DNA of 26,518 nucleotides from Ochromonas danica (lineage: Eukaryota > Sar > Chrysophyceae > Chromulinales > Chromulinaceae). The notes beneath the pieces are model-generated. The model had not been told where the DNA came from. It saw only the letters and a program-made list of their open reading frames with translations, and searched no databases. A program made the translations under genes and the position numbers. The DNA is taken from positions 1 to 26,518 of the forward strand of contig VKHL01000247.1 in NCBI GenBank assembly GCA_015146655.1, in the 5' to 3' direction. Positions 18,057 to 26,518 of the stretch are shown here, piece after piece (positions within the stretch are counted from its first letter, which is position 1; the number at the start of each line of letters is the position of its first letter).

Positions 18057-19706
18057 TTAGAGGTCTTCTATATCTCGTACATTAGCAGTTGCAGCAGCCG
18101 TGCTCGTGCTGGAAAGCTGTTGGTAACCTGCAGCAATGCCATTCAATCCCATACGAATCTCATGGTCAGCTCCTTCCTCTGCTTCCGCTTGCAAGCCCTT
18201 GAAGGTGCGGCCTTGAAAGAATTGGGCGGCGGAGCTGTCGAACAGTGTGAGTGCTTGCTCTGGGGCGACGACGAGGTGCGAGAGATCTAGCGAGGCCAGC
18301 ATTTGCTGACGAGCCTCTTCATCCTGCAGCCGCCGCTCGCGTGTCTCTTCGTCTTCCTCCTCGCCAGCCGCCGCCTCGCGCACCTTCACCAGACAAGTCT
18401 CAAGGTCGTTGTCGTCCGCGCCGAGGTAGTCCTCCACACTGTGTATCACACAAGATTGCCACTCTCTAGCACCTAATGCCACTTCTAACTCGAAAGGAGT
18501 GATGACAGGCACATGGAAAGTTCTGAGAGGAAGCAAACGATCACGATGAAAACCACAACACCACATTAGTGACAGAGGAGAGAGAGTCGCTCACCGTGGC
18601 TTGATGGTGCTGATATCTTCCGAAGCAATCAGACAAAACACATCGATCTCAGGGAAGTTGCACAGCTTGGCTTCGTTTAATCTGCCCATGATAAAGGTGT
18701 AGTACTTCTTGCGCGCTGCCTGCAGAAGTCGTTGTAATCGAAGCAAACACCGCCTCAAGAGTGTGTGGTCCAACCCCATCGAAGAGAGTATGAGGCCAAT
18801 GGTCTCGCTCTCCTTTGCCTTGAAGATACCCCCATACCGCTCAGTCAGTTGTTGAGATTGACTGCCTCGCAGGATGCGCGCTGTGTTGCTTGTGGTGTCA
18901 TAGTGAACAATGCTGTTCTCACTGTGGGATAGAAGGAGATGGTCAAGCTGAGAGCCCGTCTCGCCAAGGAAGACCAGCACCTTGTCGCTCATGGGCACGA
19001 GGCGGTCCTGGGCGATCCACAGCCCGCCAATCCGCGCCCGCCCTTCCTTCTCTTCTTCTTGGCGCGAGAGCGCGTCAGGTCGCCAGCGCATAAGATCCAT
19101 TGCTACAGGCAAAGCAGCCGCCCAACCAAGCCCTGAGACAGACGATAGCCTCAGCGCCGCCCAGTGAAACTTGGGCTGAGCCAAGAGAATGACCTGGTCC
19201 TCGCGCCAGCTCTGCGCTGCCATCAACTCTCGCACTGTGGACTCACAGCAGGAAAGTTGAAATGGCGAAGACGAGGATGCATAGGAAGAAGAGGGATGGA
19301 CGAGCAGTACGGGCAGTGCGGAGGCTGAGGAGTGGCTTGTCGCGACCTCCATGACCTCTCCGAAGTAGACCAACAGGTCGCCCTCCACATGCATGCCTGC
19401 TACGTCATCCAAGGCACCATCCAAGGTGGAGTTAGCCACCAGGTAGAAGTCTCTTTGTAGCTCCAGGGAGTGGTCGAGGAGGTGGTCTTGGAGGAAGAGG
19501 TAGATCTCCACACTCAGAGAGAGGAAGGCTTCATCGAACTGCAGGAGGATGCGATGGAAAGAAGGATAACGTCGCAGGACCTCCAAGACAGCATCTAGGT
19601 CAAAGACACGTCGCCAGTCTTCCTCTATGGTCATAACCAATAGCCACTGTTCCAATGGAATGATGCCATCTTCCCTGCTCCTCAGTATTCCATGGAATCC
19701 TAGCAT
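18057..19706 (-). CDS. DPH2: Diphthamide biosynthesis protein 2 (DPH2)
   Basis: Partner of DPH1 in the first step of diphthamide synthesis, in which a 3-amino-3-carboxypropyl group is moved from SAM to a histidine of elongation factor 2. Exons (minus): 18595-19706 and 18057-18522, with a 72-base intron in phase 2; 525 residues. The family pattern is clear: VLRRYPSFHRILLQFDEAFL near the start, YGGIFKAKESETIGLILSS, then KKYYTFIMGRLNEAKLCNFPEIDVFCLIASED and, across the splice, KPRTFHVPVITPFELEVAL. Oddity: where DPH1/DPH2 proteins carry TAYGSCCVD, this reads STLDGALDDVAG, with no cysteine for the iron-sulfur cluster. DPH2 is known to tolerate this better than DPH1. The C terminus is extended with acidic and Ser/Thr/Ala-rich sequence. 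The start ATG at 19706 is preferred; 19634 is an alternative. Confidence 0.88.
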
Positions 19707-20040
19707 GGAAGTGTGGGATTCCACAGCACAACATGGACAAGAATATAGACTACTAGTAAATGATGTCAGAACCTAAAGAGTTTGATGTGATAATTAATGA
19801 CCAAACTGAAACTACCCCTTGAGGGAAATGCCTTGCAGAAGCTGCTATAGAAGATATCAAATTGCAATATGAATTCCACGGGCTCTTGATTCCATATTGC
19901 AATTTGATACTAGTATCTTCTAATGCTTCGGGCATTTCCCATAAGGGATAGTCTAGTTATGTAATGGAAAAATTATTGCATACATAGGCGAAAACCTTCA
20001 CAAAAGAGATAAAGGAGTCACCGAAGGTCCAGTTAATATA
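19707..20040. other. DPH2 upstream spacer with a foldback
   Basis: About 330 bases holding the presumed DPH2 promoter and the inverted repeat at 19810-19954 described separately. The rest is AT-rich with no coding signal. Confidence 0.45.
19810..19954. repeat. Imperfect foldback (long hairpin), possible MITE or hairpin RNA locus
   Basis: The two arms are about 68 bases each around a loop of roughly 15 bases. The core is a perfect 16-base inverted match, ATCAAATTGCAATATG at 19856-19871 against 19893-19908. It is followed outward by AGAAG/CTTCT and by GGGAAATGCC (about 19823-19832) against GGCATTTCCC (about 19931-19940), with small bulges, then CCCCTT/AAGGG. No target-site duplication is certain. 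It could be a small non-autonomous element, or it could be transcribed as a hairpin. Confidence 0.75.
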
Positions 20041-21150
20041 TACTAGTATCAGTTCAAAAGGTCGCAGGTAAGTGCTTTCATCTCTCACTCTCACTCTCTC
20101 TCATTCAATTCTACTGAAATCTGATGATTTGACATTTCAGCAAACTATGGCAACTCTACTGCTTCTTCTCTTGCTGGTTCCAAGGCGTCCAGTGCTCGAA
20201 GGGTTAGATGGGACGATCTTAACACTGTGTTGCACCATGTAGTGAGGAAGTCCAAGAAACAAGACAAACAAGTCTTCCACTCCCTACTCAGCTATTGAAT
20301 GATGCAATGTTGAGGGCATCTTTGGTATTGATCAGGGGAATCTGGATCCCAAATTAATCGTTGACGAGGTCGTGAGCAACTTGCACTTGCAGTTGCTTGT
20401 AGCAAAGTGTTTGGAACGGTCTGCTCTGGCAATGAGGTCAAGTGTCTTCACTTCATTGCTCATATTCTGACTGCTGTTGCTCTATTATTCAAAGATGATC
20501 CTGACAAGGATAGGATTCTGGTTGAGGTAGATGTGGATGGAGTCAACAATCATTACTCAGAATGGAAGGGGGAAGAGGGATTAGCCCACCTTCGGAGCGG
20601 ATTTCTTCGACTTCTCATCGTTCTTGGTAAAGCTACCGCTCCTAATCAATCATCAGTCAGTCAGTCATGTCATGTCAGCTGCTGATTGATGTCATGAGGG
20701 AGGAGGAGATCTAGCATGGACTCACTTGTTCAAATTGTCAGGCTGTACACTGCTCCAGGCTGTGGTTGCTAACTTAGCGCTTGTAGACCCTAACCGTATC
20801 AATGCTCTCTGCAATTTTATGAGGAGCTTTTCCAAGTGCACTTGGTTAAGACGGAAAAGAAAGACGACCTCCAAGATAGATTAGACTTGCTGCTGGCAGT
20901 AGTAGATATTGCACGGGCTCTTCGAAAAGGACAAGCTGCTGCTCTTCGCCTTCATCATGTCTGTCAATATAGCCTTGGCTGGTGGAGATGTTGCGGAAAG
21001 GGATTGGCAAATATTCATTTTAAGCCTTGTGCTGGACATCCTCCTATGGCAGCAGGAGGTGATGACTTGGTTCGTGTGCAGCACACTGTGTGCATGGTTT
21101 CCAGCATCACTTCCATCGTCGAGGCTCTGTCCCGAATATACGGATTAGTA
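20041..21150 (+). pseudogene. Decayed gene region with a dynein-heavy-chain-like segment
   Basis: Several open stretches with intron-like joints but no complete gene. An intron-like segment is 20068-20140, followed by an open frame to 20298 (VRWDDLNTVLHHVVRKSKK); another frame at 20407-20685 has a donor (CTTG|GTAAAG at about 20629) and an acceptor at 20740-20741. From 20742 the sequence resembles the AAA5-AAA6 part of dynein heavy chains: LLQAVVANLALVDPNRINAL, then FYEELFQVHLVKTEKKDDLQ and DRLDLLLAVVDIA in a second frame, then HGLFEKDKLLLFAFIMSV and DVAERDWQIF in a third. The motif GLFEKDKLLFAF is typical of that site. Two frame changes within about 170 bases, and no continuation into the stalk or AAA6, mark it as a relic. 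The parts before 20742 and after about 21040 are not recognised and may belong to other sequence. Confidence 0.55.
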
Positions 21151-21620
21151 TTAGCACGAGGACAGTTGCTTGTCTTTGAGTGCAGCCAGTCCACATCATC
21201 CACACCTTCGCATCCAGACTATGTGCACTTGGTTGAGAAGCTAATCAATCAAATGCAGCCACATCACCCACGCAATCTCTTCATATTAGGGAGTCAGCAG
21301 TCTCAACAGCAGAAAGACTTCTGTCGACGAAAGAAATCTCTCCTAGACTACAAAGTGAACCAACAGATGAGAATATGACTCACAATCACAATGGCAAGTT
21401 AAAAGTAGAATAAATGGATTTTGGTGTGATAAAAGTTAACTTTTACCGCCACTGTGGCCGTTTCAAAGCCTTGTTGGTCTCTTTTCAATTGATTTGGCAT
21501 AAGAAACCTCTGCTTTCTCTCAACCAAGAGCTGCTATCACTAGTGGATTTCCCTTCCATTTATTTCTCTTCCTGAGCAACCTAAGCCTTCTCTTCAGTTC
21601 TCTTCTCTTCAATTTTCATC

Positions 21621-22046
21621 ATGTCTGCTCGCCCAGTGGTCAAGACGTCGCACATGTCCGCCGCCATGCAGGAGTCCGCCATCATGGCCGCACAGGTTCG
21701 ATTCATCTCTTTCTCTTTCCTGCTGCTATTCTACTCATGATCGCTGATCTCTATCACTTGCAGGATGCCATCGCCAACTTCACCACAGAGCACGAGATCG
21801 CCTCGTCGATTAAAGCGAAGTTCGAACAACAATATCCTTCCACGTGAGCGAGCCTTTACCCCACCTCGTACCTCGTCCTGCATTTCTCTGGTGTTCTAGA
21901 GTGTGACAGTCTCTTCTCCGTGCAATGTGAATAGATGGCACTGCTTCATCGGGCGGAACTTCGGCTGCTTCGTGACGCACGAGGCCAGCAAGTTCATCTA
22001 TTTCTACATCGGACAGACGGGCATTTGTCTCTTCGCGACAGCCTAG
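21621..22046 (+). CDS. DYNLL: Dynein light chain LC8 (DYNLL type)
   Basis: Small dimeric hub protein, a dynein subunit that also binds many non-dynein partners. Exons 21621-21695, 21764-21843 and 21935-22046; introns of 68 and 91 bases; 88 residues (human 89). The signature [21 protein letters not shown] runs across the second splice and is followed by [16 protein letters not shown], the strand that forms the peptide-binding groove. All exon phases match. Intact, in contrast to the decayed dynein-like region just upstream. Because LC8 has functions outside dynein, its survival does not prove that the cell still uses dynein. Confidence 0.96.
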
Positions 22047-22547
22047 TTGAGATATTGTACAGCAGGAATGTGCGGTACAATTCCTCAATGCTTATGGTGC
22101 AATTATAGTGTAAAATAATGATCCTGGTCCTTCAAATCAAACAATGCTGAGAATGAAATAATTAATGAATGAATGGTGCTGGTTGCTGTTGTTATTACAT
22201 CTCATGTGCAGAGCAGTACTACTGACCCTATGGTGGACACTCAGCGTCAAGCACCTGTCTACTGATGGGCATTGTTCTCAAACACGAGCAGGAGAGAAGG
22301 TCCCGTGGACCAGTCCAATAGCAACGACATCCTCCTTCAGCTCACAGGCAGTCAGTCAGACAGTCACAGACAGGGTCAATCAGACACATACAGTAAGATA
22401 CACAGAGTCAGTCAGTCAGTCAGGCGGGCATAAGACACTTGACCATATAAGACACATATATCCCACAGCTGCTACCATCCCAACAGACTTTATAATGAAT
22501 CCACGTTGGCTAGAGTTCACTGACAACGCCTGCGCCTATGCCAGCGG
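22047..22547. other. Convergent spacer between LC8 and ankyrin genes
   Basis: About 500 bases of 3' flanks. The only structure is a CAGT/CAGA-type simple repeat at about 22348-22428, related to the tetranucleotide runs in introns of the window. Open frames here have no family signal. Confidence 0.45.
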
Positions 22548-23201
22548 CTAATGCTGGCTGATGGCTAATGCTGTCTCAAGGGTGGACAGCGAGGAGGAGG
22601 GAGTGCCTGGGCGTGCTCGGAAACTCCCACGAGGATTGACCACTTGGCCATGCATTCGAAGAGACCTCAGCCAGCTGATCATGCGTGGATTACGAGCCAA
22701 ATCTTCCGGGAACTTCTTTTTGCTGTTGACTCTCGCGGCGCAGTCAGCGATGACTTGCGGCGAGTGATTGGCGATCAGACTCTTGAGCATGCGGAAGCTT
22801 CCACTACGAGCGACATAGTGCAGCGCATTCTCTGCGTTGACATCACAGGATAGCAAGCTGGCGCCGGCTTCGAGGAGGATGACAGCGATGTCGACGTGGT
22901 CGTACTGGATGGCATTCATCAGCGGCGTGATGGCGCTAACGCTCGAGTCCAGCGGCTCTACGGCATGACCCGCGCGCAGAAGATACAGGGCCGCGGAGAG
23001 AGATCCCTTCCTCGCAGCGTTGTGAAGAAGTGTGCGACCTTCATTTCCCACACGTTTGTCACGCAGACGAACCAATTCGTCGTTAACGACTTCATGACAT
23101 TTCTCGATGAAATAATCGGAAGAAGCGCTATTATCTTGGTCTAAGGCTTCAAATATCTCCAGACCTTTCTGATCGAGTAACTGAGAACGCACTGCAAACA
23201 T
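22548..23201 (-). CDS. Ankyrin-repeat protein, 217 aa
   Basis: A single-exon frame from ATG 23201 to the stop at 22548. Ankyrin repeats lie at about residues 54-150: EGRTLLHNAARKGSLSAALYL, SAITPLMNAIQYDHVDIAVI and NAENALHYVARSGSFRMLKSL each carry the helix-turn-helix consensus. The N terminus (QLLDQKGLEIFEALDQD) is helical; the C terminus is basic and Ser-rich with RGSFRARPGTPSSS. It has no signal peptide, membrane segment or catalytic domain, so a protein-protein interaction role is all that can be inferred. The 5' end (first ten codons plus leader) is duplicated at 25774-25862. Confidence 0.8.
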   Translation of the reverse strand: MFAVRSQLLDQKGLEIFEALDQDNSASSDYFIEKCHEVVNDELVRLRDKRVGNEGRTLLHNAARKGSLSAALYLLRAGHAVEPLDSSVSAITPLMNAIQYDHVDIAVILLEAGASLLSCDVNAENALHYVARSGSFRMLKSLIANHSPQVIADCAARVNSKKKFPEDLARNPRMISWLRSLRMHGQVVNPRGSFRARPGTPSSSLSTLETALAISQH

Positions 23202-23260
23202 GAGGATATCAACTTTTCATGCCGTTTGGATAACAATGGAATAGATGGCCGTTTCCAGGT
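23172..23260. repeat. Direct repeat copy 1 (ankyrin gene start and leader)
   Basis: This 89-base block matches 25774-25862 in the same orientation at 83 of 89 positions, and all six differences are transitions. It covers codons 1-10 of the ankyrin gene and about 59 bases upstream. Confidence 0.95.
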
Positions 23261-24632
23261 GATGATGTGAACTTAACATCAGTGTGTCATCATCCTCATT
23301 GCAGTCATGATCATCTCCATGAAATGTTGAAGAAGAATGATTTGAGGATCTGCTGAGACATTATTTAGAACTGTGGAAGATGTCAAGCGAAGAGTCTATT
23401 ATTTAATCTAACGTAGAATTCTTTGATGAATTTCCACACTTTTTTGATCCAGATGATAATGATAATGATGATCCTAATGATAAACAAACAGGCAGATGAA
23501 GAAAATGTTGATGATCATGACTGTCGCGAGGGTGATGAGGCAATCTGGATCTGTACAGAGAAGTCTCATGATACATGGAATAGAAAGATAGTCAATATGT
23601 TTATCATGAAAGACATGATGACAGGATCCATGGTCTTACCTTTAGTGTCAATTTCCGTAGATGTGGCTTGATTGAAATAAATGCATGCGGATGGTGGAGG
23701 GACTTTCGAATATACTGTTGAAACAAGTTCTGCTACTGATTGTGATTGTATTAGTCAATCTTGATAATAACATGATGTACATCAAGAATAAGGTTCGGAA
23801 GAAACTCTCACATCGCGTTTGCAATGAAAAAGTAAGGTAGATATTAATGCAGTATGTAAGACTGCAACAAAGGTGCTGGTTGAATAATGATGATCATGGC
23901 CAGCTTATTACTTCAACAGTTAAAGTTTATATGGACGAGATATTTATTGCAGAACAAAGTAATGATGAGGTAATGACTAGCATGATAGAGGTAATAAGTG
24001 AGAATGTGTCAAAGTTGACTCACTATGATGAAGTTTAAGAAAGTATCAATAATCTTCATTATTGTCATGATCAAGAGAATCATCATGCAGAATACATTTT
24101 ACAACATAAGTTTGCAGAGTTTCATGATAAGATAAAAGAAAGCCTGCCATTGCCAAGGTTATCAAAGAGAAGAAAGTGTATTGTGGTTATTTCTCCTTTG
24201 TTATGGAGCGGATGTTATAATCATGATGGGATACAATCATCAGTTGATAGTATAGTGGAAGGTGATGGTGATGATGATGATGATTGTTATGGCAACAATA
24301 AAATATTGAGTTCCTTATTTTACATTGTTGACAGCGAAGAGATATATATATTAATTTACCGACAGAAAGGTATGATGATACCTTGTGGACAATTCCAAGT
24401 CTGATGATCTCCTTGCAGCTATAGGCATGATATCAAAATTGCTAAGAAAGCAATGATGTGGTGCAGGGATTTCCTACAGTACGTGGTTTGAGACAAAGAC
24501 AATGAGATCAATCCTCAGATGTAGTTTTGTCGGCTGCAGCAGAAGTAGCCGCACACAATGCCATGGTGGAGCGATAGTGGAATGAAAAGAAATTGACAAG
24601 AAAAGTTGATAGTGGGTACGTTGTGCTGTATA
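23261..24632. other. AT-rich island, left part, with unassigned open stretches
   Basis: Composition shifts to AT-rich with many GATGAT and ATGATAATG words. The longest plus-strand open stretches are 23423-23671, 23847-24038 and 24057-24404; the last encodes a run of Asp (GDGDDDDD) and KFAEFHDKIKESLPLPRL. None matches a family I know, and they do not form a convincing gene. The left end holds the ankyrin gene promoter. Confidence 0.4.
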
Positions 24633-25459
24633 CAGTCCGAGGCCCCCTTGAGTTCCGCCCCCTGCAACATCTGGGAATGTGAAGAACTGGCTTTCTGGAC
24701 TACTTTTACGCATACGTCACTGCTTTACCAACGAGTGTCTTGACATACATTTCACCTAAATTATTAATGAAATGATAGCTCATCGTAAAAGAAAGAGAAG
24801 AGATTCAATCCAGCTCTCTTGAAATGGCGAAGCTGGCTCTGCACTATGGAATTTCTGATCGTGGTGTTGGAAAGATTCGTCGTCATGCGGAAAAAGACCA
24901 GATCCGAATCGGTGCAGGAATGAACATGGAGATGTTTCGACACTTTATTCATGTAGATTGAGGAGAAAGGCGAAGACTTCATCGAAGCTACCTGAGAAAG
25001 TTTGTTTCGTACTGGAGTGTCAGTGACGAAAGAACTTTGTTTTGCAAAGACGAAAACTATCCTCGAAGAAAGCAGTAACAGTCGCACCAATTGTAGTCGC
25101 ACGAAAGTACTGATTGTAGCGACGGGGAAAACGAACAATTCAGTGTGTTTTAGAAGAGGAAGACAGAGGATTCCCTATATGGAGAGTAATTTATTATTGT
25201 TACTTTGTTCTTCACTTGCTTTTTATTGTTCTCTTGGTGCGAAAACCTTGCCTATCTACAAAGGAAAACGCTTGGTTTGCTTAAAACATCTTTCTTTTTC
25301 TCAAAGATGATTCTTTCTGTTCTTCTTTGGCTTTTCATTGACGAATGTAACTATAATCATTTTAGTCATTTTCATAATTATTTAAGTAATTGACTAAATA
25401 TAGGAATCTGGGAGTCTGGGAGGAGGGGGGGGGGCGGAACTCAAGGGGGCCCGGAACTG
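24633..25459. mobile_element. Tc1/mariner-like DNA transposon, short or decayed
   Basis: The ends are inverted repeats of about 30 bases. The left begins CAGTCCGAGGCCCCCTTGAG; the right, read in reverse complement, begins CAGTTCCGGGCCCCCTTGAG; both continue TTCCGCCCCC. They differ at only about three or four positions. TA dinucleotides flank both ends (24631-24632 and 25460-25461), the target duplication of Tc1/mariner elements, whose ends commonly start CAGT. At 827 bases it is shorter than an autonomous member. The plus strand has a coding-like stretch at about 24800-24960 (MAKLALHYGISDRGVGKIRR), which looks like a helix-turn-helix, but no DDE/D catalytic domain is visible. Either a non-autonomous derivative or a decayed copy. 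Confidence 0.8.
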
Positions 25460-25461
25460 TA

Positions 25462-25773
25462 TTGGTAAATGATTATCAACCTTAGACGTGAAGTTAAGAT
25501 GAAGTGAACTTAACATGAGTGTTGAAGATAAGGCAAAGAACATTGAATAATATATTTCAATGACAACGTTTGAAGTAGGATTGTGTGAATGTGAATAACA
25601 GAATTAGATGACTGAGGTCAATAAGTTCTATTGACAGTCAGAATGTAATTTACCTTTGGTGATTACTATTGTTCTATTAGAAATTCACTAGGAATTCCTA
25701 TATGGGCTAAATAATAACATTCTCAAATATCTTATTTATTAGTAATTGAACCTATTTTATATTTATATTTGAC
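25462..25773. other. AT-rich island, right part
   Basis: About 310 AT-rich bases without a gene. GTGAACTTAACAT at about 25507-25519 also occurs in the ankyrin promoter side of the island (about 23267-23279), followed in both by AGTGT after one differing base. That hints the duplication once extended further than the 89-base block. Confidence 0.5.
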
Positions 25774-25862
25774 ATCGAGTAACTGAAAACGCACTGTAAG
25801 CATGAGGATATCAACTTTTCATACCGTTTGGATAATAATGGAATAGACGGCCGTTTCCAGGT
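25774..25862. repeat. Direct repeat copy 2 (truncated ankyrin gene start)
   Basis: Second copy of the 89-base block. On the minus strand it keeps an ATG and ten codons (MLTVRFQLLD against MFAVRSQLLD in the intact gene) and then runs into unrelated AT-rich sequence. Three of its changes alter amino acids, as expected of an unconstrained relic. Confidence 0.93.
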
Positions 25863-25999
25863 TTGGGGATCGGATTCCATGCTTACGGGAGGTCCATTCC
25901 ATGGAAGTGGAGTGGCAGGTGAATGGCGAGGAAGCGTCCCGTGTCACACTGCTAATTCTCTTTGTTTGATTTACTGACTCACTGCGCATCGATCATCCT

Positions 26000-26443
26000 A
26001 TGGACGAAACTCTCTTCCCTGCTCTTGTGACTGTGATTGCGATCGGTGTCGGCGTCTTCCTGCAATTCTCTTATCTTCTGTTACTTCTATTCTGTTCTGC
26101 AGCTCCTCCTGTGCGGACTGTATTTGCCCCTCGCCAGTCGAGTGCATACGATGGTATTCAAGATATATCTACAGCTCTGCCTCGATCGAAGCTAGTTGTT
26201 GACTTGTTCGACAAGGTTGTAGAAGGTAACAGTCGCTTTGTTCATTTGGGAGGATCACCTGCAGCCTCTGGTAAGACGTCTCTACTGCAGCTATTCGAGC
26301 AATACTGTGCTGGCAGGGGAGTTACCTGCATATATGTTTCGATGCTACTGGAAGACTTCAGAGCCGTTCTGAGAGAGAAGACCGGTATCAACCCTAGCAC
26401 TTGGAAGCTGGACCCAACAAACGAGAAGGGCGAGTGTGTCTGA
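26000..26443 (+). CDS. P-loop NTPase-like protein, C-terminal part not in window
   Basis: ATG at 26000; the frame stays open to a TGA at 26441-26443. After PPVRTVFAPRQSS comes ALPRSKLVVDLFDKVVEG and a Walker A motif, GGSPAASGKTSLLQLFEQY, then CIYVSM as a likely second strand. A 57-base intron at 26046-26102 (G|GTGTCG...TTCTGCAG|CT) is likely: it is pyrimidine-rich, phase 1 on both sides, and its removal deletes an otherwise odd hydrophobic stretch (VFLQFSYLLLLLF). If unspliced, that stretch would be a membrane anchor. The closing TGA is created by an 81-base duplication at the window edge, so the true 3' end is probably missing. Sequences like this occur in expanded P-loop families of stramenopiles and chytrids, but I cannot name a subfamily. 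Confidence 0.6.
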   Translation: MDETLFPALVTVIAIGVGVFLQFSYLLLLLFCSAAPPVRTVFAPRQSSAYDGIQDISTALPRSKLVVDLFDKVVEGNSRFVHLGGSPAASGKTSLLQLFEQYCAGRGVTCIYVSMLLEDFRAVLREKTGINPSTWKLDPTNEKGECV

Positions 26444-26518
26444 GCCGTTCTGAGAGAGAAGACCGGTATCAACCCTAGCACTTGGAAGCTGGACCCAACA
26501 AACGAGAAGGGCGAGTGT
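26361..26518. repeat. Exact 81-base tandem duplication at the window edge
   Basis: The block starting GAGCCGTTCTGAGAGAGAAG at 26361 starts again at 26442 and is identical for all 77 bases available. The junction brings in an in-frame TGA, so the repeat is not a coding repeat of the protein. Its position at the sequence end suggests an assembly artefact, though a real duplication is possible. Confidence 0.95.

Noticed and set aside
23172-25862. The 89-base direct repeats as ends of an LTR-type element
   Set aside because: They contain the ankyrin start codon and leader, lack TG...CA ends, are too short, and no such element's genes are recognisable between them.
1-26518. tRNA, rRNA or CRISPR arrays
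   Set aside because: I saw no cloverleaf-like segments or rRNA signatures; the regular repeats present are uninterrupted tandem units without spacers.

Overview
The window is nuclear DNA of a eukaryote: nearly every gene is split by short GT-AG introns, mostly about 60-140 bases, and is recognisable by eukaryote-only families (U2AF large subunit, SWAP splicing regulator, WDR91, p24 cargo receptor, eS27, DPH2, LC8 dynein light chain). A light-dependent protochlorophyllide reductase with an N-terminal signal peptide ending AFA|F shows a photosynthetic host whose plastid is reached through the secretory route. That pattern fits a secondary red-plastid alga, most simply an ochrophyte stramenopile; haptophytes or cryptophytes are not excluded. 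One N base (8788) and an exact 81-base duplication at the right edge indicate a draft assembly.

Left part (1-8458): a small unrecognised two-exon gene (209-563) and the reductase (803-2032) on the plus strand, then a run of minus-strand genes: a SWAP/SURP splicing regulator (2237-3364), a WDR91-like LisH/coiled-coil protein without visible WD40 repeats (3676-5504) and a five-exon U2AF large subunit (5875-8458). Two spliceosome-associated genes therefore lie close together.

Middle part (8958-17249): minus-strand genes for a secreted GT-A-like glycosyltransferase (8958-10552), a UBL plus Tudor/chromo-barrel BAG6-like protein (11257-14219), an AAAP amino-acid permease (14410-16017) and a p24/TMED cargo receptor (16313 to about 17249). 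The p24 gene diverges from the plus-strand ribosomal protein eS27 gene (17505-17852). Between them lie simple repeats: 11 copies of a 15-mer, a long (AC)n tract and GTCA-type tetranucleotides that recur in several introns.

Right part (18057-26518): DPH2 (minus), a 145-base imperfect foldback, a decayed region (20041 to about 21150) with a dynein-heavy-chain-like segment broken over three frames, then an intact LC8 dynein light chain gene. A convergent ankyrin-repeat gene follows. Its 5' end is copied 2.6 kb away at the far side of an AT-rich island that holds an 827-base Tc1/mariner-like element with TA duplications and about 30-base inverted ends. The window ends in a partial P-loop NTPase-like gene. 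I see no operon-like pathway and no clear new system. The most unusual items are the dynein relic beside LC8, the WD40-less WDR91-like gene, the UBL-Tudor architecture, the cysteine-poor DPH2, and the mariner-bearing island between the ankyrin-gene duplicates. Exon boundaries are read by eye from splice signals, phase and family alignment.
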